A stretch of DNA of 64,000 nucleotides, taken from the NCBI RefSeq assembly GCF_001642475.1, contig NW_019173935.1, positions 372,001-436,000 on the forward strand, given 5' to 3'. The stretch comes from Fonsecaea monophora. Taxonomy: Eukaryota; Ascomycota; Eurotiomycetes; Chaetothyriales; Herpotrichiellaceae. Positions 46,252-57,970 of this stretch are shown here, in pieces (position 1 is the first letter of the stretch; each line of letters begins with the position of its first letter). A program made the position numbers and the translations under genes. The notes under the pieces are model-generated. The model saw nothing but the letters and a program-made list of their open reading frames with translations, was not told where the DNA came from and ran no database searches.

Positions 46252-49200
46252 ATGACAGGAGCTGACTTTATGGTAGGATTGCTAGGGTCTCTGTTTCAGA
46301 CTGAGAAGAATCGATTAGCCGCTATTGAAAGCAGCAGAATCCAGAGTGCGTTAGACGATGTGCGCCACATCGCAGAGGATTATCAGTGGTTACATGACGA
46401 CGATGAATTAGCGGACGAACGTGCGAATGCTGGTGGCGATTCTAACAGTCCACGAGCAGAAGAGGTTGAAGCTGTCGCTGATGGCCTCTGTGACTACTCT
46501 CTCGAGTTGATGCAGATGACCGATCTTTTCGACTCGCCATTTCTTCACGAGAAAGTCTCCAACAAGACGTCTGCTTTGCCACTTGCAGAAAGTACCAAGT
46601 CCTTGCTGCGTCACTCTGATGCTACCACAGACACCATATTAAAAGCCCCATCAGTCCTTGAGGCCAGTCCTCCATTGAGCTCTAGTGTTGAAGTCATAAA
46701 GTCCTCAGAGGCTCTCAATATAGGCCGTGTACAGAAAGAAGGACGATCAGCACTACATGACCTAAAAGAACCGCAAAAGATTCTTTCGTTTACCAGCTAC
46801 TGCTATGGCATGGTGAGTGTCCCCCTTCTCTCCTAGCTTGTGTATGGGTGGCTGACACTCGTGTCAATAGATTTCTGGAAAGGTTCTGGTTCAATCTGGT
46901 TCACCTCTCTCAGTATCAGACTTGGTTTTCGTTCCGCCGGACAGACTTTACCAGACTCCAGAGGGCGATCAGTGGGCAAGCTTCGAAGAGCAAGTCGCTA
47001 GTGTTTGCGCTTCTCTGGTGGAGTATCACGGAGTCAGCCTCCAGATCTCTGTCAGGAATGATAATGGAAAGGATGGTTCATCAGAGAAGACATCCACTCC
47101 AAAGAAAACCCCAAGGCACCAAAAGGATATCATCGCCAACATCATCATCTATGGGCCTCCAGCACTCTGCGAATCAGTTGGAGACTACCTGTCCGCTGCC
47201 GGGTTCTTCCTACAACATCCAACGCATTGTAATCAAGATGTGCCGTATTTGAACCCTCACGTCCTTGGTTTCGGCGAGGACAACCTTCAGTTCACGTCTG
47301 AGCTCTTCCCGGGTGAACCGCAAGACGAAACAGAACTTGACAAAAACCCTCTTTCGAACTTCTATAGCAGTTCGGAGTTCGAAGAAACCGCTCAGCCAGA
47401 CGGAATTGCGACTGCAATGGCCCCACATCAGAAAAAAGCATTGACCTTCATGATTGAGCGTGAAAGAGGGTGGAATGCCTCGAACGACTTCTGGACAACC
47501 CACATCGATGCGTTTGGAACCACGAGATACAAAAACACTGTATCTGGCGTAACTCAGGCATCGAGACCAACATCGCTTCATGGAGGCATACTCGCGGATG
47601 GAATGGGTATGGGAAAAACCCTCAGCATGCTTTCGCTAATTGTCGCAAACCCGTCCCGCAATGACGAGTCCAATCAGCACGGGAAAAATGTCGTCAAGAG
47701 CACATTGATTGTCGTCCCCTCTAGTCTGTTATTGCAAGCGTGGCAAGATCAGATAAGGATGCATTGCCGTCCAGAACATGTTCGCTATCAGATTTTACAT
47801 GGCCCTGAGCGACACAAGGCTGTCAACATCGGAGACTGTGATATTGTTTTGACCACCTACAACACCGTCAGCACGGACTGGAAGAGGAACAGCAGTGAAG
47901 AGGGCGTTGCTTCCCGCCCCAACGTTCTGTTCGAAACGTCCTGGTACCGTGTGGTCTTGGATGAAGCACACTTCATTCGCAACCAGAACACAAAAAGTGC
48001 AAACAGTGTCTATTCGTTGACGTCGCAGCGCCGGTGGTGCATTACAGGGACGCCCATACAGAACAGATTGACCGACCTATTCAGCCTTTTCCGGTTCCTG
48101 AGACTTGACCCCTTTGGCGATTATAAGGTCTTTGAAAAAGAGATCCTTGGGCCGTGGAAGTCGAAATTGGATGACATAGCTACGGCTCGTCTTCGGTACA
48201 TTGTGAAGGCAATCATGCTGCGCCGTTCATGGACGCAAGTACACCTACAGGAACCAAAGGAATACGTTATTGAGGTTTCATTCAACGCTCAGGAACGTGA
48301 GGAATATCAGAAAGCTGCGACACAGGGTATCAGCGACTTGGACAGTGCCCTCGACACAGACCAACAACCCTTCAATTCGGTGTATTTGAACTCCCTCCAA
48401 AACCTCAACGTCCTGAGATTCATCTGCAACCATGGTATTCGTCCAAGTCGTCAAGAAGCTGAGTGGGATTCAAGCTGCGTATTCGAGACAGCTTCGCCAA
48501 CAATCTCCAAAGAGGAGGCGGAATCCGGAGAGACGACACTTTTGCGCGATCTTCTCTCGGAGAAAAATGTCGATGAGTCTTCGTCATTCAGGGCATCTTT
48601 CAGGGTCACAGATCCTGATGATTCTGAAAACGAGTCCCCTCCGTCATTGATCAGCGGCGGCAGAAGTACGAGAGCTTCATCGGCAGATCCTACAGAAGAG
48701 GCTCCAGTACCGTGGGCTTTTAGCCTGGATCTGGTCTGTGTACAATGTGGAAGCCAAAACTTGAACCCGAGGCAGGACAGTTATGACTTGGGCAGTGGCA
48801 CGGACACCTACACCGAACACATTCCGCCTCAACTCTGCAAAAATTGTCTTGAATACGAAAAGCCCGTATCCTTAGACTTGTCAATTTATACTGAACATGT
48901 AATGTCAGCCGAGCCGGCAAGCCAGGCCGGACAGCCGGTCATGAAGCGGTCGACCAAGATCATGGCTCTGCTGAGTCAGATCACCCACGTACCAACAAGT
49001 GAGAAATCCGTCGTTTTCTCTTGCTGGACACAAAGCCTGTGCGCAGTAGAGGACGTACTGTCGCAAAACGGAATCTCATGTGTTCGTTACGAAAGCACAT
49101 CGAACTTGGCACGGCGACTACGGGTGCTAGATATGTTTGCGTACGACCCTTCCATTCAAGTGATCTTGATGCCCATATCCTGCGCGGGTGTAGGCGCGGG

Positions 49201-49477
49201 TCTCACAGCAGCGAGCCACGTCTTCCTTCTGGAGCCTCAGTGGAATCCGACGGTCGAGGCGCAAGCGATAGCCGGAGTCGTCAGATTAGGCCAGACCCAG
49301 CAGGTATCGGTGTGCCGCTTCGTGGTTAAGGACACGTGCGAGCAGAGCATCATGAAGATACAGACGCAGAAACTCAGCCTGGCCAATCTGGTCGTGGACA
49401 GGTCGACTTTGCAAAGGGGTCAAGTTGGAAAGAAACAGCTTCATCAACTGCGTGGACTGGTGTCGTCGGGATCGTAG
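46252..49477 (+). CDS. SNF2/Rad5-like helicase-type ATPase (possible C-terminal half of the NACHT gene)
   Basis: About 1,055 residues from exons 46252-46812 and 46871-49477. The N-terminal half has IIIYGPPALCESVGDYLSAA and PYLNPHVLGF, as in fungal HLTF/Rad5-like proteins. The ATPase core has HQKKALTFM, Walker A DGMGMGKT, VVLDEAHFIRN, and CITGTPIQNRLTDLFSLFRF. A cysteine pair region (CVQC...CKNC) stands where Rad5 relatives have a RING. The helicase C lobe carries SEKSVVFSCWTQSL and QVILMPISCAGVGAGL. The last motif reads QAIAGVVRLGQT, where relatives have QAI.RVHR.GQ, so the first arginine and the histidine are lost. The first ATG (46252) has a poor context (C at -3) and lies only 43 bases after the NACHT stop. 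Splicing 46202-46246 (GTGAGT...GCAG) would read straight from the NACHT frame. It may therefore not be an independent gene. Confidence 0.78.
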
Positions 49478-49664
49478 AATTTATTGTATACGCGGAACAA
49501 AGATGATCCGATCTGTCGGATCTGCCCGAGTTGGAAATTTCTCCGCATCTTCAAAACTTCCCCAAGTGCCCGAGAGTTTAGATTGCATCTCACAATCACC
49601 TCCTTCATCATCTTTGATGGGTCGTTGTCTTCCATGATCTTGAAGAGCACACCTGCCAAAGACT

Positions 49665-50793
49665 ATGCGCAAGTGCTTCAGCACATGTGCGAGAGTTTTC
49701 AGCCATGAGAACCCCTTAGTATGTCGCTCACACTCAGACCTTTCCCCGCAAAAGTCGATTGTTCGTAGCCAAGAGCCCATTGCAGGGAGCAACATCACCC
49801 GCTCTCGCTCTCCGTGCGACAGAAATGCTGAAGCCATACTGATCTTCTGCCCGTCTTCTTCTCTAGGGTCTTCCCCGCTCCCCTGCACCAGGCGGCAAAG
49901 GACCACCGCCAACCCTCCCACGCGCCCAACGGGGCCTCCCTCAAAAGCGCCCGCTCCGCAATGTCAAGCACGCCATCGCCGTGTCCTCTGCCAAAGGCGG
50001 CGTCGGCAAGTCCACGCTGGCCGTGAACCTCGCCCTCTCATTCTCCCGACACGGTCTGCGGACGGGGATTTTGGACACGGACATCTTCGGGCCCTCGGTG
50101 CCGACGCTACTCGGCCTGTCCGACGCCGGTGAACCCAAACTCACCGGGCAAAACATGCTGGTGCCTCTGACGAGCCACGGGCTCCAGAGCATGTCCATGG
50201 GATACCTGCTGCCGAGCGAGTCGGCGCCCGTAGCGTGGCGCGGGCTGATGGTGATGAAGGCCCTGCAACAGCTCCTGCACGAAGTTGATTGGTCGTCTCC
50301 GGCACCCCTCGACGTGCTGGTCCTCGACCTCCCACCGGGCACGGGCGACGTGCAGTTGACAATCGGACAGCAAGTGGAGCTGTCGGGCGCGGTGATCGTG
50401 TCGACGCCGCAGGACATTGCGCTCAAGGACGCCGTTAAGGGCGTCGCCATGTTCCGCAAGATGAACATTGACGTGCTGGGCATGGTGCAGAACATGAGTG
50501 TCTTTGTCTGCCCGCACTGTCACCAGGAGACCAGGATCTTTGCCCACAGTCACGGTCCGAACTCGCAGCACAGTGGCAGTGGCAGCGGCCCGAGCGGCGC
50601 AGAGGCCAAGGCGGCGGACCTCGGCGTCGATTTTCTCGGCGACGTCCCCCTCGACGCGAGGATCTGCGCCGACGCCGACCGCGGCATGCCTACCATCGTC
50701 GCCGAAGAGGCCAGTGGCGTCAAGGTCAATTCCGGGTACTATGAGCGCATTGCCGAGAAGGTTGCCCGGAAGATTGGGTTGGCGTGGCAATGA
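49665..50793 (+). CDS. IND1: Mitochondrial Fe-S scaffold P-loop NTPase, Ind1/NUBPL-type (complex I assembly)
   Basis: Delivers iron-sulfur clusters to respiratory complex I in the mitochondrial matrix. Exons 49665-49718 and 49867-50793 give 326 residues. The first exon, MRKCFSTCARVFSHENPL, is a basic mitochondrial presequence ending in ENPL, continuing GLPRSPAPGG as in the family. Then KHAIAVSSAKGGVGKSTLAV (deviant Walker A of the Mrp/NBP35 family), LDTDIFGPSVPTLLG, DVLVLDLPPGTGDVQLT and NMSVFVCPHCHQ, whose CxxC binds the cluster. LGVDFLGDVPLDARI and YYERIAEKVARKI close the protein. NBP35 itself is excluded because the N-terminal four-cysteine motif is absent. It starts 187 bases after the SNF2 stop on the same strand. 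Confidence 0.9.
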
Positions 50794-52055
50794 TGACGAT
50801 CAGATCATGATGGTGCGAAGGGGTTGTGGGGTGCACATTTATTTGCCCGATCCGTCAGGCTGGCTGACGAGCAGCAAATCTGATCTGATAGATGGTGTCC
50901 TCGTCGAAGCAACAGAGCACACACAGGGCCAGACATCCACCTCACTCAGCACGACTTCGCGGAGATAGGATATGGTCACACAATCAAAACACCACCCGCC
51001 AGTCATTCCTACCACTGACTGAGAGAGGAGAATGCACGTCTGGCGACCTTCCAGCCTTCCAACATTCTTCTCCGTGCTACCCAGCCTAGGCAGTATGTCC
51101 TTATAGCGAGCTAGGTAGGGCTCAGCAGGATGTTTTAACAATGTGAGGTTATGTGATGTTCTATGGTGGATCTGCTGTATTTTGTATTTGTACTTGAACC
51201 AGCACATGTCCTTGGTCCTTGTACCCCATCTGCCTCCTTGTGGTTTTGATATGGTATAGCGTATCTAGCTGTCTTGTACGATACTCTGTCTTCCTACCTA
51301 TTATGGAGGACATTCATGGTGGTCCTCGATGTCTCTCTCTTGACGCTGTGACGCCGTGACGTTCCCTAGTATATTTGTATGTATGAAGGATAATCAAAGC
51401 GCATCTCTTTCATAGTACATACATACACACATAGATACCTACAGTAGATCCTTGATGCTATGCATGCGGCAATCACACCCTCTTCTGGCTGGATTACATT
51501 GCATTGCGATTTGTATGTGTCTAACCGGTCAACTTTGTCCTTGCACATGACATGACATGACATACATGAACCAGTTCGGAAAAGGCCCCGTTATCCTTGT
51601 GTGCGTAGCACGAACGCTGTCATCAAGACTCCTCATACTCTGCCACGTGGTCCCGGTCCCGGACTGTGTGATGGCTTCCTGCCCAAGATTGCCTTGCTCG
51701 ATCTAGGCGACAAACAGAGCACTGGCTGACTGGCAACATGCGACCCTCGACCGTGTGACGTGCACGATTGTCACTCCGCATTTTGGCTTCGTCGGTTTCA
51801 CTTGTCTTCTTGGAAGCTGGGATTCGATCGAAGGGATATTCTCGCACAATGGTCAGCAGAGGTTACACGATGGCTCTCTGTCATCCATTACTCTTGTCAA
51901 CGATGAAGCCTGACAGACGCTGTTGACGTGCAAGAAAGCGCCCTCTTCTGTGATAAGGGGAACTATGCGTGGTTGACATTCCAGGTCATTCGTCTGGCGG
52001 TAGCCTGAAGAAGGGGTCGACATTGCACACAAATCCCATCCTCGGAGCGGATGGC
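50794..52055. other. Convergent 3' region with microsatellites
   Basis: About 1.26 kb between the IND1 and BUD22 3' ends. It holds CATA/CACA-rich runs near 51412-51440 and a (ATGAC)n run at about 51546-51562. A 74-codon minus frame at 51623-51847 has no recognisable feature. No gene is called. Confidence 0.45.
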
Positions 52056-53363
52056 TCAGTCAAAGGTTATCCGCTTGCCCTGAAAGGTGGCCTGGCTTTG
52101 GTCCTGCATCTTTCGCCTCTTCGCCGCTTCCCAAGAGGGATGAAGAGATCCTTGATCATCACGCGAGTTTGCCTTGGGCTTTGGTGGGTGACCTGGGCGG
52201 GCCGCCGCATGACCCCCTGTCGGCTTCTGGTTGAGTTTTCTGTCCTGAAATTTGCCTCGAGGGCGGTCGCTGCGATCCACAGCACCTCTCTTCGGATCCC
52301 ATCCTGCATTTTTCCCCTCCTGATCCCTCTGCTTCTCGAGGTGTTTGGCTTTTTTACCGAACTTGAGCTCCGCGATTTGTTGTCGGGCACGCTGCCCACG
52401 TCGATTTTTCCGAGGTTTGGGCTGCGCGGGGCCTCGATAACCGTTCGCGTCATCTTCAGATTCTGATCCAGAATAGTAGCCTGCCACGCTGAGGGATGGT
52501 AAAAATGCAGTTTTGGTGGTCGGCTCAGTCGAGGGTGGCATTCGAGAGGGTCCACCTTCACCCTCGGATGAATCGCTTGGGGATGGGGATATAGAGATAT
52601 CGTCGTCCCCAACATCTCTTCTGGTATTAGACATTTGCTTGACGCCTTGTTGCGGTAGCTCTGAGTCTACAGCGACTTCTCCATCGGACTCAAACTCATC
52701 CTCGTCTTCAGAAGATGCCAAGCGACCCTTTGCGAGTTCAAATATGTGATCATCCTCGAGTTCGTCCGGACTTTCAGACCTGTCGGTGGAAAAGCCGTTG
52801 AACTCGTCCTCCTCCAATGACTTCTCCCTCGTACCGGTCGCTTTCCGGTGCACTTCTTTGGACCCTTTTGAAGCGACTTTCGGGTCCTGGGGAATTTCAA
52901 GTGCGGTGTACACTGTTTCTATGATCCCCGGTAACACCTGTTTGACAGGGTTCGAATTGAACAGTCTCCCAATTACATTCGCCTCGGCGCTTGACTTGAC
53001 GTGTTCCAGTGGAGGATCTTCGCCATAGGCCTTGATAAATACCGGATGCTCCCTGATTCGTTTCGTCTTGACCAAGTGCTTCAGAAGTTGATTCTTGGCC
53101 GTTTGCTCGAGCTCCAGCTGTTTGAGGACGACGACCTCTTCTCGCAGTCGCAGTAACGTCTGGGGGTCGTCGCTTGCATTCTTCTGGCGGCGGCCTAGTT
53201 TCTGTCTCTCAAAGCCTCGTGCCAGCTTTAGAGCATCTTGAAGGATCTTGACGCTCCGAGTGACTCTGGCCCTCAGGCCTGACACCTTTAACCCGAGGTA
53301 TTGTGGCTCTTTTCCTGGCTCTCCAGAATCGTCACTGTCGCGTTTTCGCTTCGACATTGTCAT
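52056..53363 (-). CDS. BUD22: BUD22 family ribosome-biogenesis protein
   Basis: Nucleolar protein needed for small-subunit rRNA processing in yeast. Single exon, 435 residues; the start is MTMSKRKR at 53363 or the next ATG (53357). The N-terminal third has a basic, helical segment typical of the family (RARVTRSVKILQDALKLARG and HLVKTKRIREHPVFIKAYG). An acidic middle follows with SSEDEDEFESDGEVAVDS. The conserved C-terminal block LHPSWEAAKRRKMQDQ, then FQGKRITFD, is diagnostic. Charged and disordered throughout, as expected. Confidence 0.87.
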   Translation of the reverse strand: MTMSKRKRDSDDSGEPGKEPQYLGLKVSGLRARVTRSVKILQDALKLARGFERQKLGRRQKNASDDPQTLLRLREEVVVLKQLELEQTAKNQLLKHLVKTKRIREHPVFIKAYGEDPPLEHVKSSAEANVIGRLFNSNPVKQVLPGIIETVYTALEIPQDPKVASKGSKEVHRKATGTREKSLEEDEFNGFSTDRSESPDELEDDHIFELAKGRLASSEDEDEFESDGEVAVDSELPQQGVKQMSNTRRDVGDDDISISPSPSDSSEGEGGPSRMPPSTEPTTKTAFLPSLSVAGYYSGSESEDDANGYRGPAQPKPRKNRRGQRARQQIAELKFGKKAKHLEKQRDQEGKNAGWDPKRGAVDRSDRPRGKFQDRKLNQKPTGGHAAARPGHPPKPKANSRDDQGSLHPSWEAAKRRKMQDQSQATFQGKRITFD

Positions 53364-54120
53364 AAGCGTGGTATAAGTGCGTCAAGGAGCTCATACGTTA
53401 GTAGTACCCATAGCAAACATGATTGATGTCTGCAATATTTGAGCTGTGATTGAGTATCTAGCAGAGGAAGGAATTTGATCAAATTATTTTCAAATGACCA
53501 AAACTTGCTTGGTGATGGTTTTCTTAGGTAATGACACTCCAACTAAGTCTAGTATGAGCTATCGCGCCTCTAGCTTCGGCAGCTCCCGGCAACTCTAGTA
53601 CTTGTACCTGCTTCGTACCAGCACGTGACGTGGTGCATGGACTATGTACGAGGACGCCCTGCAGCCAGGCAACCGACAGACAAGACAGGGAAAAGACTCT
53701 CGTGGGACTCGTATACACCAAAAGAACTTCAACACCAGTCAGCTTGATTTCGGCAGTGCAAGTCATGCATCACGTCAGGAGAAGGCAGCAGCACCAGCAG
53801 GGCATCATCTTACCACAAGGTGCCCAGGCGCGCCAGGATTGCCTACCAATTGGAAGCTGATTCTTAGTTAAGGGGCCTTGAGGCTGAGACGCGATGAGCT
53901 GAAATCCCCCAAGTTCTGCCAAACCACCTCCTCAGTCATACTCTCATACTCTCATATCATCCAGGCTGCCATCACTTCTTCTTATTGTCACCATCATCAG
54001 CCAACTTTCATCTCGTCTCTCTTGTCTTTCATCGCCCTTGCTGCTCGAATAGCCGTTGCTCTCCCACCATTCTTCACACAACCCAGCTAGTCTCCACAAG
54101 GACCATTCCTGACTACAAAT
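53364..54120. promoter_or_regulatory. Divergent intergenic region, BUD22 and membrane protein
   Basis: No gene is seen. It contains repeated CATACTCTCAT units near 53937-53957 and a long CT-rich leader before 54121, common upstream of highly transcribed fungal genes. Confidence 0.4.
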
Positions 54121-55350
54121 ATGGCGCTTACAGTCTCAAAAGCCCTACTGATTCTATTGTCCCTGGCCGGCTTTTGGACGCTCTGGGGGTTTCCATATCA
54201 GAATGGCCTCCTCAAGATCTTAAGCCAGCAATCAGAGCCAGGCGCCGTTATTCCCGGCCCAACCTCAGCTCCCATGAAGCAGACCTACACTGGCATTGGC
54301 CCGATCGATAAACAACTGACAGTCTTGGTCAGCTTCTTCTACACTGCCATTGACGGCAACCGCGCGGATGTGTCGCTGTCTTTCCTCTACCTAGGCGGTC
54401 AAGTTCTTGCCGCATGGGTCTTAATCATGGTGGAGGGACTCCGAAATGGCAATCGAGGCAGTTTCCTGCTCACCGCGTAAGTGTGAAGCTAGATCGTGGA
54501 ATGGGTTTCGTGACTCCATCTGACCATTGACAGAACAACACTGCTTGGCCTGGGGGTTGCCATTGTAGGCTATGCTTGCGTCGCACCATTGTGGTTTGCT
54601 CTGCACCTATGGACGTCGCCCACCGTGTCCAAACCCAAGGACTATCAACTTTACGTTGACGTGCCAATCAAAATCGCCATTGCACCCATCAGCATCCTCG
54701 TCGGATTCGGGCTTCCGTCCCTATTGATGTGCCTCCCAGCGCCAACGATAGTGTCATTTGAGATGAAGCAAATGTGGACGGGGATTCAGCAGGGTTGGTC
54801 GATTTGGATTGGTCTGACACAATTGATCCTGACCTCTCTGGCCCTGAACGTTGACCAACGGGCCTCCATTCTGACCGAGAATGATAAGCGTTCAAAGAGT
54901 GCCAGGTACCTCCGACTTGCATATGCATTCGCAATCATGTCATCGGCGGGTTCTCATCTGGCGGCGCTGAGCTTGTCTAGCCTGGCTTACCTCTTTCCGG
55001 TTCTCTTCAGTTCCACCTATCTGCCGCAGCTTCAACCTGCTAGGATCTTTGTTCCTGTTGTGCCCTTTGGACAGCCACAGGTCAAGGTGCTCGCAGACGG
55101 TGCGCTGTGGTTCCTTCAGTGGGACATCATTGTCGGGGTCTCAGCCTCGCTTCTGTGGGGTTTGACCGTACGAGATGCAGGTAGAAACGGGAAGACTACC
55201 GTTGGGCAGGCGTTTTTCAGTCTCATCAAGACCATTGTAACTGCGGGCTTGCTTGGTCCGTGTGGCGCTGCTGCTGTTGCCGTCTGGACTCGTGATGAAT
55301 TAATTTTGGGGAGATCTAATGCTGGGGAAAAGAAAGACAAGGGGATCTGA
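54121..55350 (+). CDS. Multipass integral membrane protein of unknown function
   Basis: Two exons (54121-54476 and 54534-55350) give 390 residues. The first helix MALTVSKALLILLSLAGFW may double as a signal anchor. About seven to eight hydrophobic segments follow. GIGPIDKQLTVLVSFFYTAID and LIMVEGLRNGNRGSFL are the kind of sequence seen in a family of fungal membrane proteins that are often near secondary-metabolite clusters. I do not know its activity, and no catalytic residues can be pointed to. No stop or frameshift is seen. Confidence 0.7.
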
Positions 55351-56370
55351 AGGAGAAGACGAATGCACAAGAAATACAATGGCACCGTGATACCGTGGAC
55401 GGTTCTTGACTCTCACAGATATTTTTGGTCCTTTTCTGCGGGCGTTGGCCTTTTTGGAAGGTATTCCATGCTTTTTGGAGAACAGTGGTCGGATACGTGA
55501 ATCTGTGGAAAGTGCCTAGTACAAGAGAAGGAGAAGGATTTGAGAAAGTCTGATGATGGTTCATGGTGGCAATAGGAGCGGGCCAACCACCAGTGGACAG
55601 AAGACTTTTGCGCGGTGGCACCTATTTTTGGGGGCGGAAAGAGCGGCCGTCTTTTAAGCATTGGATGTTCCTTCTCAGTCGAGTTTAGGCGAGCCTGAAG
55701 CCTTTTAGTAACCAACCAAGCCTACTACCAAGCCTGCTTGGCCTCTGCTAGGCTTGAGGTACTACCTGCCCATCCGCTCTCTGTTAGGCCTGCTTGGGGC
55801 CGAAATGAATCTTTGAGTTTAGGGGGATTTAGTGCTATCGGGAACCATTCTTCAGCTGACCCGGGCGGGGCACAAGCGAGCCTTGGGAAGATCGATCTTC
55901 AATCATCTTCTGTTTCCTTGCTGGCCAGGCCGACCGGACGGCATCCTGCAATCACAAAGTCACTCAGCTGGGAAGCTACGGCGATGACGTGGTGCATTTG
56001 GGGCTGCCACTTGTGCAGTTCAGCCGCTCCCAGACTGCGGCTCACTCCTGGCCTTATAGGGGACGAGGAGAAAAGTGATCAAGCCAAATCAACAACCAAC
56101 CACTCGCACTCCTTGAAACCCTCGTTTGCCTCCCAGAAGATTTTCTCTTGGTGAACTGGCCCTCTCACCCAGTGTTGCACCATACACCAGTTCCTGCCAC
56201 TCCTTCGGGGCTGTGTAACAGAGTCCACCAACGGAATCTGCACTTCATCTCCCTCGTTCATGTGTACATAACACGGTCACCGTTCGTTTCTTCCTGTCCA
56301 CCTCGCCTCGACCTACGACCAACTGCCTTAGCCTTGGCTGTAACATCGACCAAACGTCAGACTATCCTCC
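55351..56370. other. Gap with nested inverted repeat, upstream of aspartic protease 2
   Basis: About 1 kb, no gene recognised. A strong nested hairpin lies at 55717-55756 (separate entry). Confidence 0.45.
55717..55756. repeat. Nested inverted repeat (cruciform-prone)
   Basis: The outer arms CAAGCCTA and TAGGCTTG are perfect. Inside them CCAAGC-CT-GCTTGG forms a second perfect hairpin at 55728-55741. Further AAGCCT and GGCCTGCTTGG words flank it. Confidence 0.65.
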
Positions 56371-57970
56371 ATGTATCTTCTTGCTGGCACGGCCATTGCG
56401 GCTCTCGCAACCTCGTGTGCCGCCTCACCAGGCTATCTCAAGCTCGGCCTGGAAAGAAGGGCCCCCCCTGAGGGCAGATTAATACGCAGACAAGACTCGG
56501 GTGGAAGTGTCGATGCGCTCGTGACACAGAACACCAATAAAGCCGAATACCTGGTGAACATCACTGTTGGCACGCCTCCACAGGATTTAAGCGTTACCCT
56601 TGACACCGGCTCTTCAGATCTTTGGATTCCCGCATCGTCAGCAAAACTATGCCAGCAGGGCAAGTGCGACTTGGGCGCCTTTGATCCAAGTAAATCAAGC
56701 ACTTACAATGTTATTGAGGAAGGCGGATTTAACATAGTAAGCTCCCATACCCAGTGTAATGGAAGATTTGCGACTGGAAGAGCTATCAAACTGACGCATG
56801 AATTCCCCACAGACATATGTGCAAGTTGGAGACACCGATGCTGGCGACTGGAGTTCAGACACGATCACAGTCGGTGGATCTCCGTCCATTGAAGACCAAC
56901 AGCTCGGAGTGGCAACTGCGTTGTTCGACCAACATGGAGTAATGGGGATCGGGTTCGACACCATTGAGGCCTCCAACGACAGCCCGAATGGCGTCTATCC
57001 CTCAGTCTTGGACAACCTCAAGTCGACCGGGATCATTGACCGCAAAGCCTTTAGCTTGTACTTGAATGACCTGGAAGCAACAAAAGGCGCAGTTATCTTC
57101 GGGGGAATCGACACAACAAAATATTCGGGAGACCTTGTTGCCCTTCCACTCCAACCCGGTCCAGATGGGAGTGTTTCAGAATATTTCGTCACCCTGACAA
57201 GCGTCTCTTTCACAGATTCGACGGGTCAAACCACTCAGTTATCGCCTGAAGGGTATGCGCAGGCTGCCTTGCTTGATTCGGGTACCACCAACACCCTTTT
57301 GACCAACGATGTCCTTGCCCCCTTGGCTCTCGGATTGGGGGCGGTTGTCGATCCTTCTGGAGAGGCCTACCTAGTCCCATGCAGTCTTTCGTCGGCCAAT
57401 GGTACCATCGATTACTCATTTGGCGGCGAAGACGGCATCACAATACAAGTCCCTGTTTCGCAGGTGGTGGGCGGTCAAGTATACACATCGTCAGAATTTG
57501 ACGATCCGTCAGGAGGCTGTGTGCTAGCTTTTGGGTCTACAGCCGAAGGTGCTGGGGCCAGTATCTTTGGGGACAGCTTCTTGAGGAGTGCGTATGCGGT
57601 TTTTGATATCGACAACCAGATGGCAGCGCTTGCGCAAGCCGTTGAAAACGAGGAAAGCACGAGTAGTATTGCGGTTTTCCCCACAGGAACAACCATCCCG
57701 AGTGCGACAGTCACCGCAACTGCAACAGGAACTCAACTCACCGAAGTGGTCTCGGAAACAGATATCCCGACTGCCAGTGTCCAAAGCTCCACCCTGGTTC
57801 CAGGAACGCCGACATTCAGCTTGGAGGCGGCATCGTCGACAGCTACCACAACAGGAGAGTCTTCGTCGTCATCGTCATCGGCGGCAGCAAATAATGCGGT
57901 CAATGCGGCCATTCCGACCGCGGCTCTGTTGGGGCTGGGACTGGCGGCGGCGGGAATGGTGGGACTTTAA
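56371..57970 (+). CDS. GPI-type aspartic protease 2 (A1 family)
   Basis: Secreted or wall-bound protease of 507 residues, from exons 56371-56736 and 56813-57970. MYLLAGTAIAALATSCAA is a signal peptide, and a dibasic site (RLIRR) suggests pro-peptide removal. The first catalytic motif is VTLDTGSSDLWIPAS and the second LLDSGTTNTLL. GVMGIGFDTIEAS, IFGGIDTTKYSG and GASIFGDSFLRSAYAVFD are family hallmarks. A long Ser/Thr/Ala-rich linker is probably O-glycosylated and ends in a hydrophobic tail (AALLGLGLAAAGMVGL), so a GPI anchor is likely. Unlike protease 1 the second motif is standard, so full activity is expected. The two proteases are about 20 kb apart and are only distant relatives. Confidence 0.88.

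Noticed and set aside
49665..50132. Single 155-codon frame covering the start of IND1
   Set aside because: Only its first 18 codons are used. The rest runs into the intron and out of the P-loop protein's frame.
50107..50790. Minus-strand frame of 227 codons over IND1
   Set aside because: It is antisense to the GC-rich IND1 exon and has no family features.
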